A stretch of DNA of 64,000 nucleotides, from contig JAGFBZ010001170.1 in the NCBI GenBank assembly GCA_018398805.1, positions 1,017,001-1,081,000 on the forward strand, written 5' to 3'. This document shows positions 12,701 to 23,875 of this stretch, one piece after another. Position numbers and translations under genes: made by a program. Origin of the DNA: Hirundichthys speculiger. Taxonomy: Eukaryota; Chordata; Actinopteri; Beloniformes; Exocoetidae. Positions within the stretch are counted from its first letter, which is position 1. The number at the start of each line of letters is the position of its first letter. The notes beneath the pieces were generated by a model. That model made no database searches, was not told where the DNA came from, and saw only the letters and a list, made by a program, of their open reading frames with translations.

Positions 12701-13690
12701 CTCCACACAGACACATGTTCACGCACAGAAACACACGCACACAGCTCTACAAAGCTGACTTCCTCTTCCCAGCAGGAAGTATGGCCTTTTTCACCCTGAC
12801 AAAGAGCTGCAGACAGTAGCTCCTCATCTCAGCCTTATCTCTAAAGCTTTTAATTAACTGAGAGCAGTTCGGCCCCTGCCCAACTATCATCCCTACTCTT
12901 TAAAGTAAGAAGAGGGATGATTAGGCACACAATAGCAGCATTGTGGTGCTTTAATCCTTCACTCGAATCTGACTCATAATGTACATTCAAGTAATTAGTT
13001 TAGTCATGGATTAACTTCAGCATGTTGCTGCATACAGTTCACTCCTATGTTCACTTACTCATGATATGAGATTATGTTTCATTCAAACAAAAATGGGACA
13101 TGGCAGTCATGAAGGCCAGGCATAGTGATAGATCCATGAACTGAAGGCTTACAGCTTGACTGGAGTCTATGATACAGTGAGGAGGGATTTTACAAGTCTT
13201 TAAGGAGCTCATGGTGGCTATGGCTTCATTACAATGACCATATGATGGATGCAGTTTTTCTTGCAAAGACAAAGTGAATGAAACCTCTATATGATTCTAC
13301 ATGAGTGATTGGAGCTTTGTTTGTCTGGCATGGCTGAATGCTAACATCAGCATACTAACGTGCCTACACTTTGCCAGCTAACATGCTAATTAGCATAAGA
13401 CAAAGCAGAACTGAAGGATGTCCAGAGGTTTTTCTGGACCACAGTTGTCATGTAGCTGCTGATGAGCTTGAGTTACCATATTGTGAGCCATGGTTGTGGT
13501 ACCAGAATGAAAAAGATCACATGGCAACAGAAAGCATTGTCATGGTTATTTTGCCCCTCTACATTTTTTTTTGTTCTTTTAAGCTATGTGAAGAAGGACT
13601 TCCTGAGTTGTTGACTGTGATTTGATGGAACAGAGGGGTAACGTTTTGTCTAACAGGTTGAGTTCAATGTGAAATTAAGAGAAGTTGCTG
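9788..13690. other. Stretch with no supported gene
   Basis: No gene is visible. Around 9990-10330 the sequence includes caatagggatgcatcc, faintly like a hAT end (compare cagggatgcac at 59914), but no partner end exists. A poly(T) run lies at about 11154-11176. The 12720-12990 block (aggaagt, ctttaattaactgag and several TAAT cores in ordered, repeat-free sequence) looks like a possible conserved non-coding element. Around 13330-13400, clustered gctaacat and gctaattagcat motifs resemble a dispersed fish repeat, but no boundaries can be set. Confidence 0.45.
11154..11176 (-). repeat. poly(T) tract
   Basis: An uninterrupted run of about 23 T. On the minus strand this would be a poly(A) tail, but no retrotransposon body is recognisable on the expected side. 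Confidence 0.85.
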
Positions 13691-13830
13691 TTCTTTGGCT
13701 AACCATTGAGGGCTGGCTCCAAAAGAGTCAATCCATGTTAAAATGTCCAACTTTAGAGAAGAAAATAAACATATTTACAGCTTGGACAAGAATGGTTTTG
13801 GGATCCAAAGCTTGATTTCATACTTGAGTT
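13690..13830 (+). repeat. Dispersed fish repeat, fragment (copy 1)
   Basis: The order gagtcaat, catgttaaaat, tccaacttta, gaaataaacatatttacag, ggttttgg and gatttcat recurs with the same spacing at 38070-38200. The two are therefore copies of one dispersed repeat. Its class is unclear because no coding sequence or termini are seen in this copy. Confidence 0.6.
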
Positions 13831-14667
13831 CTACAGGTGGAGAATTTTTTTTTTTGTACCACATGAGGTAAAATTACATGTATAATTAGGGTCATTACCT
13901 TTTGATTGATTAAGGCGTAGGCAATGGCTAACTGTCATCACTTTTGCTACTTAGAGCTTTACTGTCTTGACTTGGTTCCTGAGCTGTGAATAAAGACATT
14001 TTCATTGTACAGACAACATGGTTGCTGTGCTGTTAAGTGTACAAGAAACTGCAGGTTACAGGTTTGGGTTGGCCTGGAAGGGTGAAGCAAAGCAACCTGA
14101 AGCACATATAATTCACCCCTGGTTGAAGCCTGCTAGCGACAGCTAACTGGAAGACAGCAGCTTTACTGTCTTTAGTTCACCTTCTACCTCTTGCAGTAGC
14201 CTTCGGTCAAGAGACTTTCCCCTTTGATCATTTCAGGACCCTTTCAAGTTGACTATGTGAGCCACGAGCCAACGATATCCAGAGCTGAAACGAAATGGTA
14301 TAGTATTATTTATGAAAAAAAAAAGGCTAATCATTAGGTATTTTCTATATAATGCTACTGTATCCTGCTGCCATTACATACTAAAAGAAAATGTTCAAAA
14401 ATGGTTTTTTTTTCACAGTGAACAGTCTTGTAAATTTCAGTCATGTACTCAACCATTTGTTAACTAAACATAAGATTCTTACGACTTTCGACTGTGAAAC
14501 TGTCAGGGTGTGTCACACTGACACCATAAGATACATAAAAATACTGAGAAACATCAGGCGAGGTAGGGCCTCAGGATTAAAGATCCATTTTTTCTTTTGG
14601 GATTTCAGAAGAATATAGGGTTTCTAAAAATTTTCACTTTTTCAATATATAATTTCCTTGCAACTTG
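13831..14667. other. Stretch with no supported gene
   Basis: AT-rich with short A- and T-runs. No domain, RNA gene or assignable repeat. Confidence 0.5.
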
Positions 14668-15336
14668 CAAGGATAATTATCACAGGAAATGATGACGTCA
14701 TTCCGATAAGTTTGATATCATGACGAATTGCCCTGATAACATATATATTTTTGTCAACGCGGCAGTGCCTCGCTCCCTCTGAGACCCGAATGACCTGCAG
14801 TGAATGTTATGTTCAAGTGATGTCGGCATAATCAGAAAAGCGATCTCTCAATAAGGAAAATCAAGAATACCCCCTCATGCCAAAAAAAAACTTGGTAACT
14901 CGGTCATAATTTTGATAGTTGCTGACTTGAATTGATATAGTATTTTCCTACATGTTACACATAAAAAATAGAAAAGGCCGAAAGAACGACTAGCAAAAAA
15001 GAGAACGTGGGAATTTGCGCTACACCTTGTATGCAGCATGCGGCACAGCATGCTAATGAAAACAGAGAAAATTGCATCGATTTAGTTTTTTAAATTTTCC
15101 GAAAAGATAGTTTGCTTGTTATTTGTGATAAATGCTCCAAGCGAATTCCGCAAGGAGGGAAAAAAGCACAAGCTATAATACGTCAAACCTGATCAGCCAG
15201 ATCAAGCTGACCTGGCTGATCAGGTGATGGTCAGAAACATAACCAACACTTCGACAGAGTTTTGAAATCGCCCTAACATGAGCTAACATGAGCTAACGTG
15301 AGCTAATGTTACCGTGAGAAACTACATCAACTTGTA
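14668..15336 (+). mobile_element. Truncated non-autonomous hAT element (BED family, copy 1)
   Basis: This copy aligns by eye with 59914-60560 of the complete copy: the shared blocks include gataacatatatatttttgtcaa, gtgaatgttatgttcaagtga and accccctcatgcca. Both end in the triplicated gagctaac/gagctaat motif. The left terminus is decayed and the right half of the element (3' of about 60560 in the other copy) is missing, so no TSD exists. It carries a BED-finger remnant at 15114-15200 with V-I-C-D-K-C, where the frame shifts before the expected N-T-S-N-L segment. It also has an 11-bp-spaced palindrome at 15188-15224 that the other copy lacks. Confidence 0.82.
15188..15224. repeat. 13-bp inverted repeat in truncated hAT
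   Basis: Arms 15188-15200 (cctgatcagccag) and 15212-15224 (ctggctgatcagg) are perfect reverse complements with an 11-base spacer. In the complete copy (60450-60490) only the first arm is present, followed directly by the BED-finger His region. The second arm and spacer are therefore an insertion made by local inverted duplication. Confidence 0.9.
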
Positions 15337-17123
15337 AAAAAAAAACAGCATAATATGACACCTTTAAATATGTGGATGACTTGTGTATCTGATCTTAAAT
15401 GACGTTTGCAGCACTTATCTGCTGGATATCGCTGAGAACTTCACAATACCATATGTACAATGATGCACAGACCACCATCTGGATAAATTACAACTCTCCA
15501 GTTTAAGTGTCTGCAGTTGTCAGTACGTAATTTAGTGTTAAGTATAGTCACTCACAACTTCCAGAATGAGAAATTATTGCTCCAAAGAGCATAATTTAGC
15601 ATGTGATTTCACTAGTAGTTTTAAAACATATGCAGGCGCTTTGTGCTGTGCAACCACCCACTGCTTCAAGTTTGTGATGGCAAAAAGGGAGGAGAGAGTG
15701 CAGTACCTTCAGAGAGTTTTTCCTCCACACCTTCGAAGCCTTTGTATTCTAGCATAATGATTTCCTTTTGGGTCACCTCTCCAGCCTTTCAGGGCAGTGA
15801 AAGTGGATCTGTCCAGGGCCTCTCCATTAGCTCATCAGATAGGGAGGGCTAGATAAGTCCCCCCTGTATAATAAATGCCTCATATTTGATCTTCACAGGT
15901 GGGAGCGATCTCACAACATAGTAGCTAGGGTGCCTCTCCTGGGACAGCTTGCACAAACATGCGCTCTTCAGGAGGAGAGAGACATGTCTACGTGCCATTC
16001 ACATGCCCTGTGTCATACAAACATAATTTTGTAAAGACACAACACGCTGACTCCTGTGACTCAACACTTTTGGTCCTTGGGAAGGTGAAAGGTTAACATA
16101 CCCCTGCTTATTCATCCTGAGCAACCTTTCAGGAAGCTTTGTGGTGCAAATCGTAAATGAGTTAACCCCCAACCTAGACCTCTCTACGGTTCTGCCTCAT
16201 CGGTTCAAAGTTCAGAGTGAGGACGGAGCAACTACTGACATGGTAAAATTACACCGTTTCGACAGAAGAACAGGAAAAATGTGTCTGGAAAAATAAGGAA
16301 ATGAAGGACACGAAGGCCTGGCTTCATAATAGGCAAATGATTATAAATATGAGGGAAAGTAAACAGTGAAGGCAGAATGTCAAGCTACCTTGTTAGCAGG
16401 TATAGTGTTGCATGGCTGTGGTCTGGGTTGGAGGCATTTGACACTTGGGAGGCAACCCTATCAGTGAGTTATGTTTCTCTAGCTGCATGGGTATGCAGCG
16501 CTTATTCCCCTTTAGCGTCCACCAACAGTAAAAATCTGTCACTCTTTTTTTTTCAGGCTAGCTCTTTCTTTTGAGCTCATTTTCTGTCCATCTGAGGGAG
16601 TGTTCTTCTGGATGGACAACGAAGGCTCTCCGTCTTAGTGCCACCCATCTATTTGTTTGGCTTAGATGCTTTTTTCTCTGGTTATGGCAGAAATGTAGTG
16701 ACCTGTTTTTGTGCCATACTCGTTATCCTGCTTGTGTCTACGTCCATTTCATCCGTCGTTTACCAGAAGCATTTATTTAATGGGCCTAATTTAAGTGAAA
16801 GTGCAAACTGAATAACAGAAATAGCAGAGTGTAGGATTTCAGCCATGATGCTTTGAAGGAAAGGCTGTTAAAGTTGTCTTTTATCCAGTTAAGTGAAAGT
16901 ATTTTGCTTCATTTTAACTCTTACTCTCATACCTGAGATGTGGCATAACAACTTTGCAGCATTTTCTAGTTATGTAGATCTTTATCTAGTGTAAACAGAT
17001 GACAGACTCGTTAAAACCAGTCAGCTAATTTGAATCAAAGTTTGTTTTTGGAAGTGCTGAAAATACTCTATTTTAACTCCCTCTTTAAATCAACATGAAT
17101 TATATAATTTAAAAAAAGGCATC
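15337..17123. other. Stretch with no supported gene
   Basis: Short frames only. No motif, RNA gene or repeat that I can name. Confidence 0.5.
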
Positions 17124-17435
17124 TACACTCATGTGAAAAGAATATACATCCCGTTTCAGGTCTTATAAATCCAGACATTAAAAAAGTCACCTGGTTCTTG
17201 TGAGATCTCGCATTCAAGCAAGTGCAAATTCAAAAGAACAACAAATAACACATAACTTGTTTTGTTTTGTTTTGTTTTTTTTATTTGTTTAACAAAAACT
17301 GAACCAAAATGCCAAAACAATCAGTGAAAATCTAAGTATATCCTCTGACTTTATAGTTTGTAGAACCAGTTTTAGCTTCAGTAACTTAAAATAATTGCTT
17401 ATGGTATGACATCAGTCTCTTACATTGTTGTAGAG

Positions 17436-19307
17436 CACATGTGTCAAACTCAAGGCCCGCGGCCCACATCCGGCCCGCCGTGTAGTCATATCCGGTCCGC
17501 GAGATCATTTTACATTATCATTATTAATGGCCCGTTGATATGAAGCACTGATAAGGCAATACTGCACAGAACTACAAATCCCAAAATGCAACGCTTCAGT
17601 GGCCTTGCCGCACACTTCCCGCATCAATGAAGTCTAGTTTCAAGCTTCATCCGCGGAGTGGACTCCAATTTGCACGTAACAGAAGAAGTATTGGACATCA
17701 AATCGATACACGGGACAACGACTGGAAAAGACATTTTTGAAAACATATGTAAGAGTGTAAAAGACATGAAACTGCCCTGGAACAAACTTATTGGACTTAC
17801 AACAGATGGAGCACCGGCTATGTGCAGTAAATAAAGTAGAGTATAGTGGGAAGGATGCGAGTGAAGATACATGAGGAGAAGTGTCCTGGTGAGTTAACAA
17901 CATATCACTGCATCAGACACCAGGAAGCTCTATGTGAAGATGGACCATGTAATGAGCACTGGAACACAAACCGTAAACTTTATCAGAGCTAAAGCGTTAA
18001 ATCACCAGCAGTTTGGTTCCTTTATGCGGGAGATAGATTCAGAGTTTGCCGACATTCCTTATCATACAGAGGTGCGTTGGCTCAGTCGGGGGAAAGTTCT
18101 CAACAGAGTTTTTGAGCTCAGCAATGAAATCTGTCAGTTCATGGCCAGTAAAGAAAAAGACTCCACCGTTTTGAGGGATGAAAAGTGGAAGTGCGAGTTG
18201 GCGTTCCTGGCTGACATAACAGCTCATCTTAACGCCTTAAATCTGCAGCTCCAGGGACGTCACCACATGATCACTGACATGTATGACGCAGTGAAGCTGC
18301 TTTTATAGGAGAAACAAATGCAACAGAGCAACTCGCCTTACTTTCACCTGTTGACAACTAATGTTGAATCAAGTCGGCACAACTGTGTTCCCCGAATGCA
18401 CTTTGCTGATAAACTGAGCACACGACGCGCTGAGTTCCCACGGCGCTTTAGTGACTTTGAAGCACAAAAAAAGAGTTTTGAGTTGCTTCACAACCCATTT
18501 GCTGTCGATGTTGAAAATGCACCTGTGCAGATTCAAATGGAAGTGATTGAGCTGCAGTGTAATGGGACACTGAAGGTAAAGTAGGACACTGCAGGGCCCC
18601 CACAGTTCATTCACTCCATCCCTGCAGCGATGCTCCAGCTCCGTCTTCATGGGCCTGAACCTTGTGCATGTTTGGTAGCACATATCTGTGTGAGAAGCTC
18701 TTCTCAGTGATGAAGATCAACAAAACAGCACGTAGGAGTCGTGTCACTGATGAGCACTTGCAGAATCTCCACAACACAGGACTTCACACCAAACATAAAC
18801 CAACTAGTTGCCAAAAAAAGATGCCAGGTGTCCAGCTGCGATCAGATGTCATAAGAGCAAAGAAAACTGAAGGATTTAAATTGTTATTGCTGAAAAGCAC
18901 ACATTTTATGTATATTTCCAGGTTTTCTAGCAAGTTTATATTTCTAACTTGTATAATTTTGACAGGAGATATTTTTAAGGAGAGCAAAATCTTTTGGGAT
19001 ATTTAAAGTTTATTTTTTATATACATTGACATAGGAGCAAAGGAATTTGAATGTCATTTTAATGTTAAGTTGCTCATATTTCTAACTATCATTTAACAAG
19101 ATATTTTTATGGAGAGCAAAATATTAAATATAAGTTATTTAGGGTTTAAGTTTATTACAGAATAATATTTCTGTCTGTTTTTATTCATATTTATGTTCCA
19201 AAAACATTTCGTTTTAGTGTGTTCAATAAATGTTTATCCTGTTCGGCCCGCGACCTAAAGCGTGTTTTGAATTTTGGCCCCCTGTGCAATTCAGTTTGAC
19301 ACCCCTG
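17436..19307 (+). mobile_element. hAT element inserted in a Tc1-like element
   Basis: It starts cacatgtgtcaaact and ends agtttgacacccctg, an imperfect terminal inverted repeat. A perfect 8-bp duplication ttgtagag flanks it (17428-17435, 19308-19315). Just inside both ends lie ggcccgcgg-type motifs (aaggcccgcggcc on the left, tcggcccgcgacc on the right). The element is 1872 bp and carries the C-terminal two thirds of a hAT transposase pseudogene. The N-terminal BED-finger part is deleted, so it is an internally deleted copy of a larger autonomous element. The hairpin MITE at 27204-27313 has the same terminal 15 bases. Confidence 0.95.
17646..18830 (+). pseudogene. Dead hAT transposase (GTF2IRD2/ZBED5-related type)
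   Basis: Reading starts without an initiator in F-I-R-G-V-D-S-N-L, then T-T-T-G-K-D-I-F-E and [12 protein letters not shown], the block around the first catalytic Asp of this hAT group. A TAA at 17832 and a frameshift follow, then Y-H-C-I-R-H-Q-E-A-L-C and a second frameshift near 17928. 17934-18308 encodes the catalytic-core segment with T-E-V-R-W-L-S-R-G-K-V-L and ends in a TAG. The same frame continues to a second TAG at 18582, then a frameshift near 18660 leads to M-F-G-S-T-Y-L-C-E-K-L-F-S-V-M-K, the hAT C-terminal dimerisation and third-acidic-residue region. At least three stops and three frameshifts rule out activity. The BED finger is missing. Domesticated relatives exist in vertebrates, but the decay here excludes a host gene. 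Confidence 0.88.
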
Positions 19308-19850
19308 TTGTAGAGGAATTTTGACCGGCTCATCTTTACATTCTAGTTTTAGTTTATTGAGTTTTGTTATACTCAGCCCTGTTAAGGTCCTGCCACGTCA
19401 TTTAAATTCATTTTAGGTCTGGACTGGACTGTTTTATCTTTATTTTTTCTTTTCTTGGTCAATCTGCTGTAGATTTATTGGGATCTTTTCCTGTTGAATG
19501 ATGCAGTTTAACTGCTGGGAAGATAACTTCATATATAACTAAAGAATGATTCAGTATATAGAGAGGATTTAATGGTTCACTTCATGACTGCAAGGGGCTC
19601 AGGTCCTGTGGTCTCAAAACAAGCCCAAATCATCCCCCTTCCACCACTGTGCTTGACAGTTGATGTGAGGCTTTTGTGTGGAGATACTGTGTTTGGCTTT
19701 CACCTGATGTGGCTCTGAGTATTATGGACAAATGTTTTTACTTTGGTCTTCTCTGGCTGAAGGGGTATGTTCCAGAACTTGTCTTGAGTTCAAATGTAGA
19801 GAGCTTTACAAATTTTTTTTTACTAATTTTAAAAATAAGTAAAACCTTGG

Positions 19851-22470
19851 TTGCGCATGCACCAGAAGCACTGTGTCTGGTTTTGCAGTGTTTCAAAAGC
19901 GAAGCATGTGTGAGTTCTGCCTGTTCGGCTGGATTCGTGAGTTTACCAGTTTACCTGAAGGTTTCAAGATAATTGTGATATTCATGCAGGTAGTTTGCTT
20001 GTTCAAAGACTTATACTTTTGACATGTCTTTCTGGAATTATACATTTAAAAGGGATGAGTAGTGTAAAATAAAATGAGCTTTGGGACGTCTAAACTGAAC
20101 CTCTCCTCACACGTGCTTCAAATCTGATCTAAAACCATCTGGATAGTTTACCCAGTCTTCATAGGTCAACGGAAAGCCGATGTATGAGTCAGAGTCTGCT
20201 CACGATGTTTTATTTTAAAAATTTACTGGTTTCTTAATACTATTCTTCCGTCTGACTTCCTCTCAGATGTGTTCCAGCACCAAAGTACCTTCAACACATG
20301 TTTTCAGCAGAGCAGAGCAGACGATCACTTGTAGGACACTTCCAAACTGCTCCATGGTGCCTCCTGCTAGACCACTTCTGTTGACTAGAATGGTTGTAAT
20401 TCACAATGACTGGCACAGCACTGCCATTTTGTGGCAGTTCTGCATCCTGTGTGATTGGCCCGGAAAGATGGCATGGAGGCCCAGTTAAAGGTTCGAGCTC
20501 TTTCAGACTAGACAGTTTTAGGCTCCTTCTGCACAGACAACCTCTGCTACCTGCATGTGCTAATCCAATTCTTTGCTCACATTCTTTGTCCTTTCTCTTT
20601 TTGTTTATGTTTTGAACAAATCACAGCACAAGCGGCTTGTTTGTTTCCTCCATTTTAAACAATCAGCTGTGTTTTGTGTGTCGTCATGCCTCATTTCCTG
20701 TGTGCATTTTGTTGATAAAATGCGGTTTTAGAGACCAGTCAGGTGAACTGAATCTCTGTCAGGTCCTGTCGTGTGTGAGCCTCCATTGGCAATGAGTCAA
20801 GTTATTGTGAACAGGAAAATGGCTTTAAGACTCTAAATTTCAAAGCAGCACGTTCTGTAATCTGAACAGACCTTCTTAATGGAGGCACATGAGGAGGTTT
20901 TCTCCAGTAAGCTGCAGCAGCTGGTGGATCAGCACATGGTTCAGTCCTGCTGCTTCAAGCTGGGGTTAAGAAAGACCGGGGTTCTAGTCAGGGGTTCTAC
21001 AATCCTTTCCATCACCATTCACACTGTTTAAGAAAAAAAAAAGATAAGTAAACTTAATCTCAGATTGGGAAATTCTTGCAATCCTCTAAATCAAAATCTA
21101 AACAACACAAAATACACTATAATATAGACACAAATTATCTGGAAATTGTATATTAAAAGTCATCATTTCTAAGACGGATGAATTCTAAGACCGCTATAAG
21201 TGTGACTAAATAACCAGTTCAATAGATATACTTTAACAATAAACAGATAAATAACATGTTCTTATGATTTAAAAAAATGACCTCATGAAACAAGAGATTC
21301 AGTCGGTCTTTGGTCAGCATGTGATCGTATCCAGAGAAGAGGGAACATGAGGACACTGGTGGAGATGAGCATGTGTGTTGGATATATGAAAGATACAAAC
21401 AAAGTTTGTCACAGTTCAAAAGTGTTTGCAGAGTGCAGTGTAGCATATGACCTCTTCATCAATGTAAAAAAAAATCACTGTGGTTCATGCCTTTAAACCT
21501 TTAAATTGATTATCTTATCCTTTCATTTTGGTACTGAGATGGAGCAGTGCAATTTATCTTTTCGACGTGTCTGTTTTCAAACCACGAAAACAGCTGGCAA
21601 AGTTAGATTTATGGGCTGTTTATGCCTTCAGAGTTAGATGTTATATTGATTGTGGCTTTTGTTGTTAGTCTCACGTGCTCACAGTTTTTCTCTGGAGTAT
21701 TTTGTTAGTGACCCTTGATCCACAATAGTTATGTGGTAAGGGTTGTGCTCAATGAACCTTTGTAATGGTCCAAAATTTGATCGATGATCATCATCCATCT
21801 ATATTGGTTTAAACAGTGAAGATACTGTAAAAATGCTAAACCCTCTTTTTAATGACACGCATGTCTACTTTGTATTTGACTCACTTTGTGCTCAGAAGAA
21901 AAAGCTCCCCCCACCTTGACAGCACCAACACCATTTACCACTGAACGATTTGTAGCCTCCATAAAAGAACTGAAAGAAAGTCACCATTCTGTTTCACATA
22001 TCTATCAACAGTGTTAGCATATGGTATTCCCTACCTTTGTACCATATCAAAGTTAACTGAGAGGGTGACCTCAGGCCTGTGTTGTTGTTGCTGCCAGTGT
22101 TTGTATCTCGTAGCAATGGAAACAAGCATTTCCTGCTTTATCTCCCTATTTTTCCTCCACTCTACAGATTGAGTCTTTGTAAGTTGAACGCTTGGCTTTG
22201 TCATCATCTGCCCGCTCCTTGAGTCCCTCATATTTTTAGATCTCTTATCTGATACTGTCATGGTAGTGCAGAATAAACAACCTGTATGGATAGCTGCACA
22301 CTTTTTACTTGCAACCTCTCTCTATGTCCTTTGATCAGAGAAGCCTTTTATTCTGCCAAGAAGCTTGAGAAGGCTGGATGGGCAGAAGTAGCTAGAAAAA
22401 CAGAACTAATTGGGAGGAGATCACTCACTGCAATCACTGTGGCGGATTTACACACAGGTATAACAACAAC
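19851..22470. other. Stretch with no supported gene
   Basis: No recognisable coding exon, RNA gene or repeat boundary. Short A-runs near 21030 and 21466. The overlapping frames at 20267-20615 lack motifs. Confidence 0.5.
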
Positions 22471-22671
22471 AGCGTACTTAAATAGCACCTTTCTAGTTCA
22501 GTAACCACTCAATCTCACACACACAGACAGATTTATGAGAGCGGTTTATTTATTAAACCAAATTATTCCTATTATTCCTATTTACTCCTGTTTCTCCTAT
22601 GACTACTGTAAATGAAAGTAGATTATAGTTAATGTTCATGTAGCCTAGGAAGGATTTAGTATTACCAATAA

Positions 22672-22810
22672 TCCCAAAAAGGGATGTTTTAGGACAGTGA
22701 GAGGAAACCGGAGTAGCTGGAGGGGAGAATATGCGAATGCCACACAAACAGGCCCAGCTGAATCGAACTGTGAGGTGACAGTACGAACCACTGGACTATT
22801 GTACTGCCTG
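22672..22810 (-). mobile_element. tRNA-derived SINE (V-SINE/DANA-like), partial
   Basis: On the minus strand the order is tagtccagtggttcg (RNA polymerase III A box, tagtccagtgg), then agttcgattcagc (B box), then tgtgtggcattcgcatattctccc and ccggtttcctctcactgtcc. This is the layout of the tRNA-related head plus conserved core of fish SINEs of the V-SINE/DANA kind. The 3' LINE-like tail is not visible. A short repeat-like piece (tagcacctttctagt... aaccactcaa) sits on the plus strand near 22480-22515 and may be part of another dispersed repeat. Confidence 0.65.
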
Positions 22811-22944
22811 TGCAACAGATATTAAGATGATGGATGTGGAGCAGAAACAAAATGAGAATTTGGTATAACTACTGACCAGCCACCCCTGTCCCTCTAACCA
22901 GGGCTGGATTAACAGATTTTACAGGACCTATGGTCCTGGAGGAG

Positions 22945-23154
22945 GTATAAGGGTGGCTCGATCCCGGTGGTTCGATCCCGGCTCCAACTGTTCACATGTC
23001 AAAGTGTCCCTGGGCGAGACACTGAACTCTAACTTGCCCCCAGTGGGCCCGGCAGCACCTTGCATGGCAGCAGCTCCCCAATGGTGTGTAAAGCGCTTTG
23101 GGGGCACCATGATGATGTCTAGAAAGCGCTATATAAGTGCAGTCCATTTACCAT
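22945..23154 (+). mobile_element. tRNA-derived SINE with damaged promoter
   Basis: The exact pol III B box ggttcgatcccgg (22970-22982) is followed by aaagtgtccctgggcgagacactgaac, ttgcccccagtgggcccggc, gtaaagcgctttggggg and cgctatataagtgcagtccatttacc, the body and tail of a very common percomorph short repeat. Upstream, ggctcgatcccggt repeats part of the B box where the A box should be. The head has thus been rearranged and the A box lost. The element abuts the Rex3 fragment that follows. Confidence 0.65.
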
Positions 23155-23157
23155 AAG

Positions 23158-23875
23158 AGTTTCCCCAACTCATCCACATGTGTGTTGTGGACTTGGAGAA
23201 GGCATTTACCTGTGTCTCTTGGGGCAACCTGTGGGGGTGTTCTGGGAATATGGGATACTGGGCCTGTTGCTGTGGGCCATTAAGTCTCTATACAAATTGA
23301 GCAGGAGTTTGGTCCACATCGCTGGTAGTCAGATTCATACCAGGTAAGCGCTGGACTCCATCAGGACTGGCCTCTGTTGTGGATTCTGTTCATAACTGTA
23401 ATGGACAGGTTCCCAGCACACCCAAGGGTCAGAGGAGATCCAGTTTGCTGAAGTCCAGTTTTTGTTTCTGCTCTTTGTGGATGATGTGGTCATGGTAGCA
23501 TCATCGAATGGGGATCTTCAGCTCTCACTAGAACAGTTGGCAGCCGAGTGTGAAGCGGCGTGGATGAGAATCAACGCCTCCAAATCTGAGCTCATTTGGA
23601 AAAGGATGGGACACCCTCTCTGGGTCGGAGGTGACCTGTTGCCTCATGTAGAGACGTTTAATTATCTCATGGTCTTGTTCACAAGTGAGGGAAGAATGGA
23701 TCAGGTATAGATAGGTTGGATCGGTGCAGTGTCTGCAGTAGTGGCTGGTCTGTGATGATTCTCCCAGAAGAGCTGGAGGAGGTGGCTGAGGAGAGGGGGA
23801 TCTGGACCTCTCTGCTTAGGCTGCTACCCTCACAGCACAAACTGAAGTGGATGGATGGATGGATGGATGGATGAA
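23158..23875 (+). mobile_element. Rex3 (RTE-clade) LINE, 5'-truncated
   Basis: This is the C-terminal reverse transcriptase and 3' end of a Rex3-type non-LTR retrotransposon. It shows V-V-D-L-E-K-A-F (RT motif region, from 23184), later the catalytic-loop region L-L-F-V-D-D-V-V (23462-23494), L-A-A-E-C-E-A-A-W-M-R-I-N-A-S-K-S-E, and G-G-D-L-L-P-H-V-E-T-F-N-Y-L. It ends with cttaggctgctaccctcacag and a (ggat)n tail at 23850-23873, typical for RTE elements. The first Ala of the usual F-A-D-D is Val here. Stops and frameshifts (at least one between 23184 and 23462) make it inactive. 5' truncation is normal for target-primed integration. Confidence 0.85.
23850..23875 (+). repeat. (GGAT)n tail of Rex3
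   Basis: Five to six tandem ggat units directly after the Rex3 3' end. RTE-type elements end in short tandem repeats generated at integration. Confidence 0.85.

Larger units (their letters stand above)
17126..19850 (-). mobile_element. Tc1-like DNA transposon, split by a hAT insertion
   Basis: The left end cactcatgtgaaaagaatatac directly follows TA (17124-17125), like other Tc1-like termini here. The transposase lies on the minus strand, so the plus strand shows its antisense: ctttatagtttgtagaacc (17350), catcagtctcttacattgttgtagag (17411) and then, after the hAT, ttgtagaggaattttgacc (19308), gaggtctgg-like sequence (19417), ctgcaaggggctcaggtcctgtgg (19588) and caccactgtgcttgacagttgatg (19640). 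Removing 17436-19307 plus one 8-bp duplicate restores a continuous Tc1-like sequence. Similarity fades near 19850, so the N-terminal coding half is missing or unrecognisable. Same family as 7024-7966 and 55053-56160. Confidence 0.82.

Noticed and set aside
17934..18308. Possible domesticated GTF2IRD2/ZBED5-like host gene
   Set aside because: It lies inside a hAT with its own TIRs and TSD, and has several stops and frameshifts.
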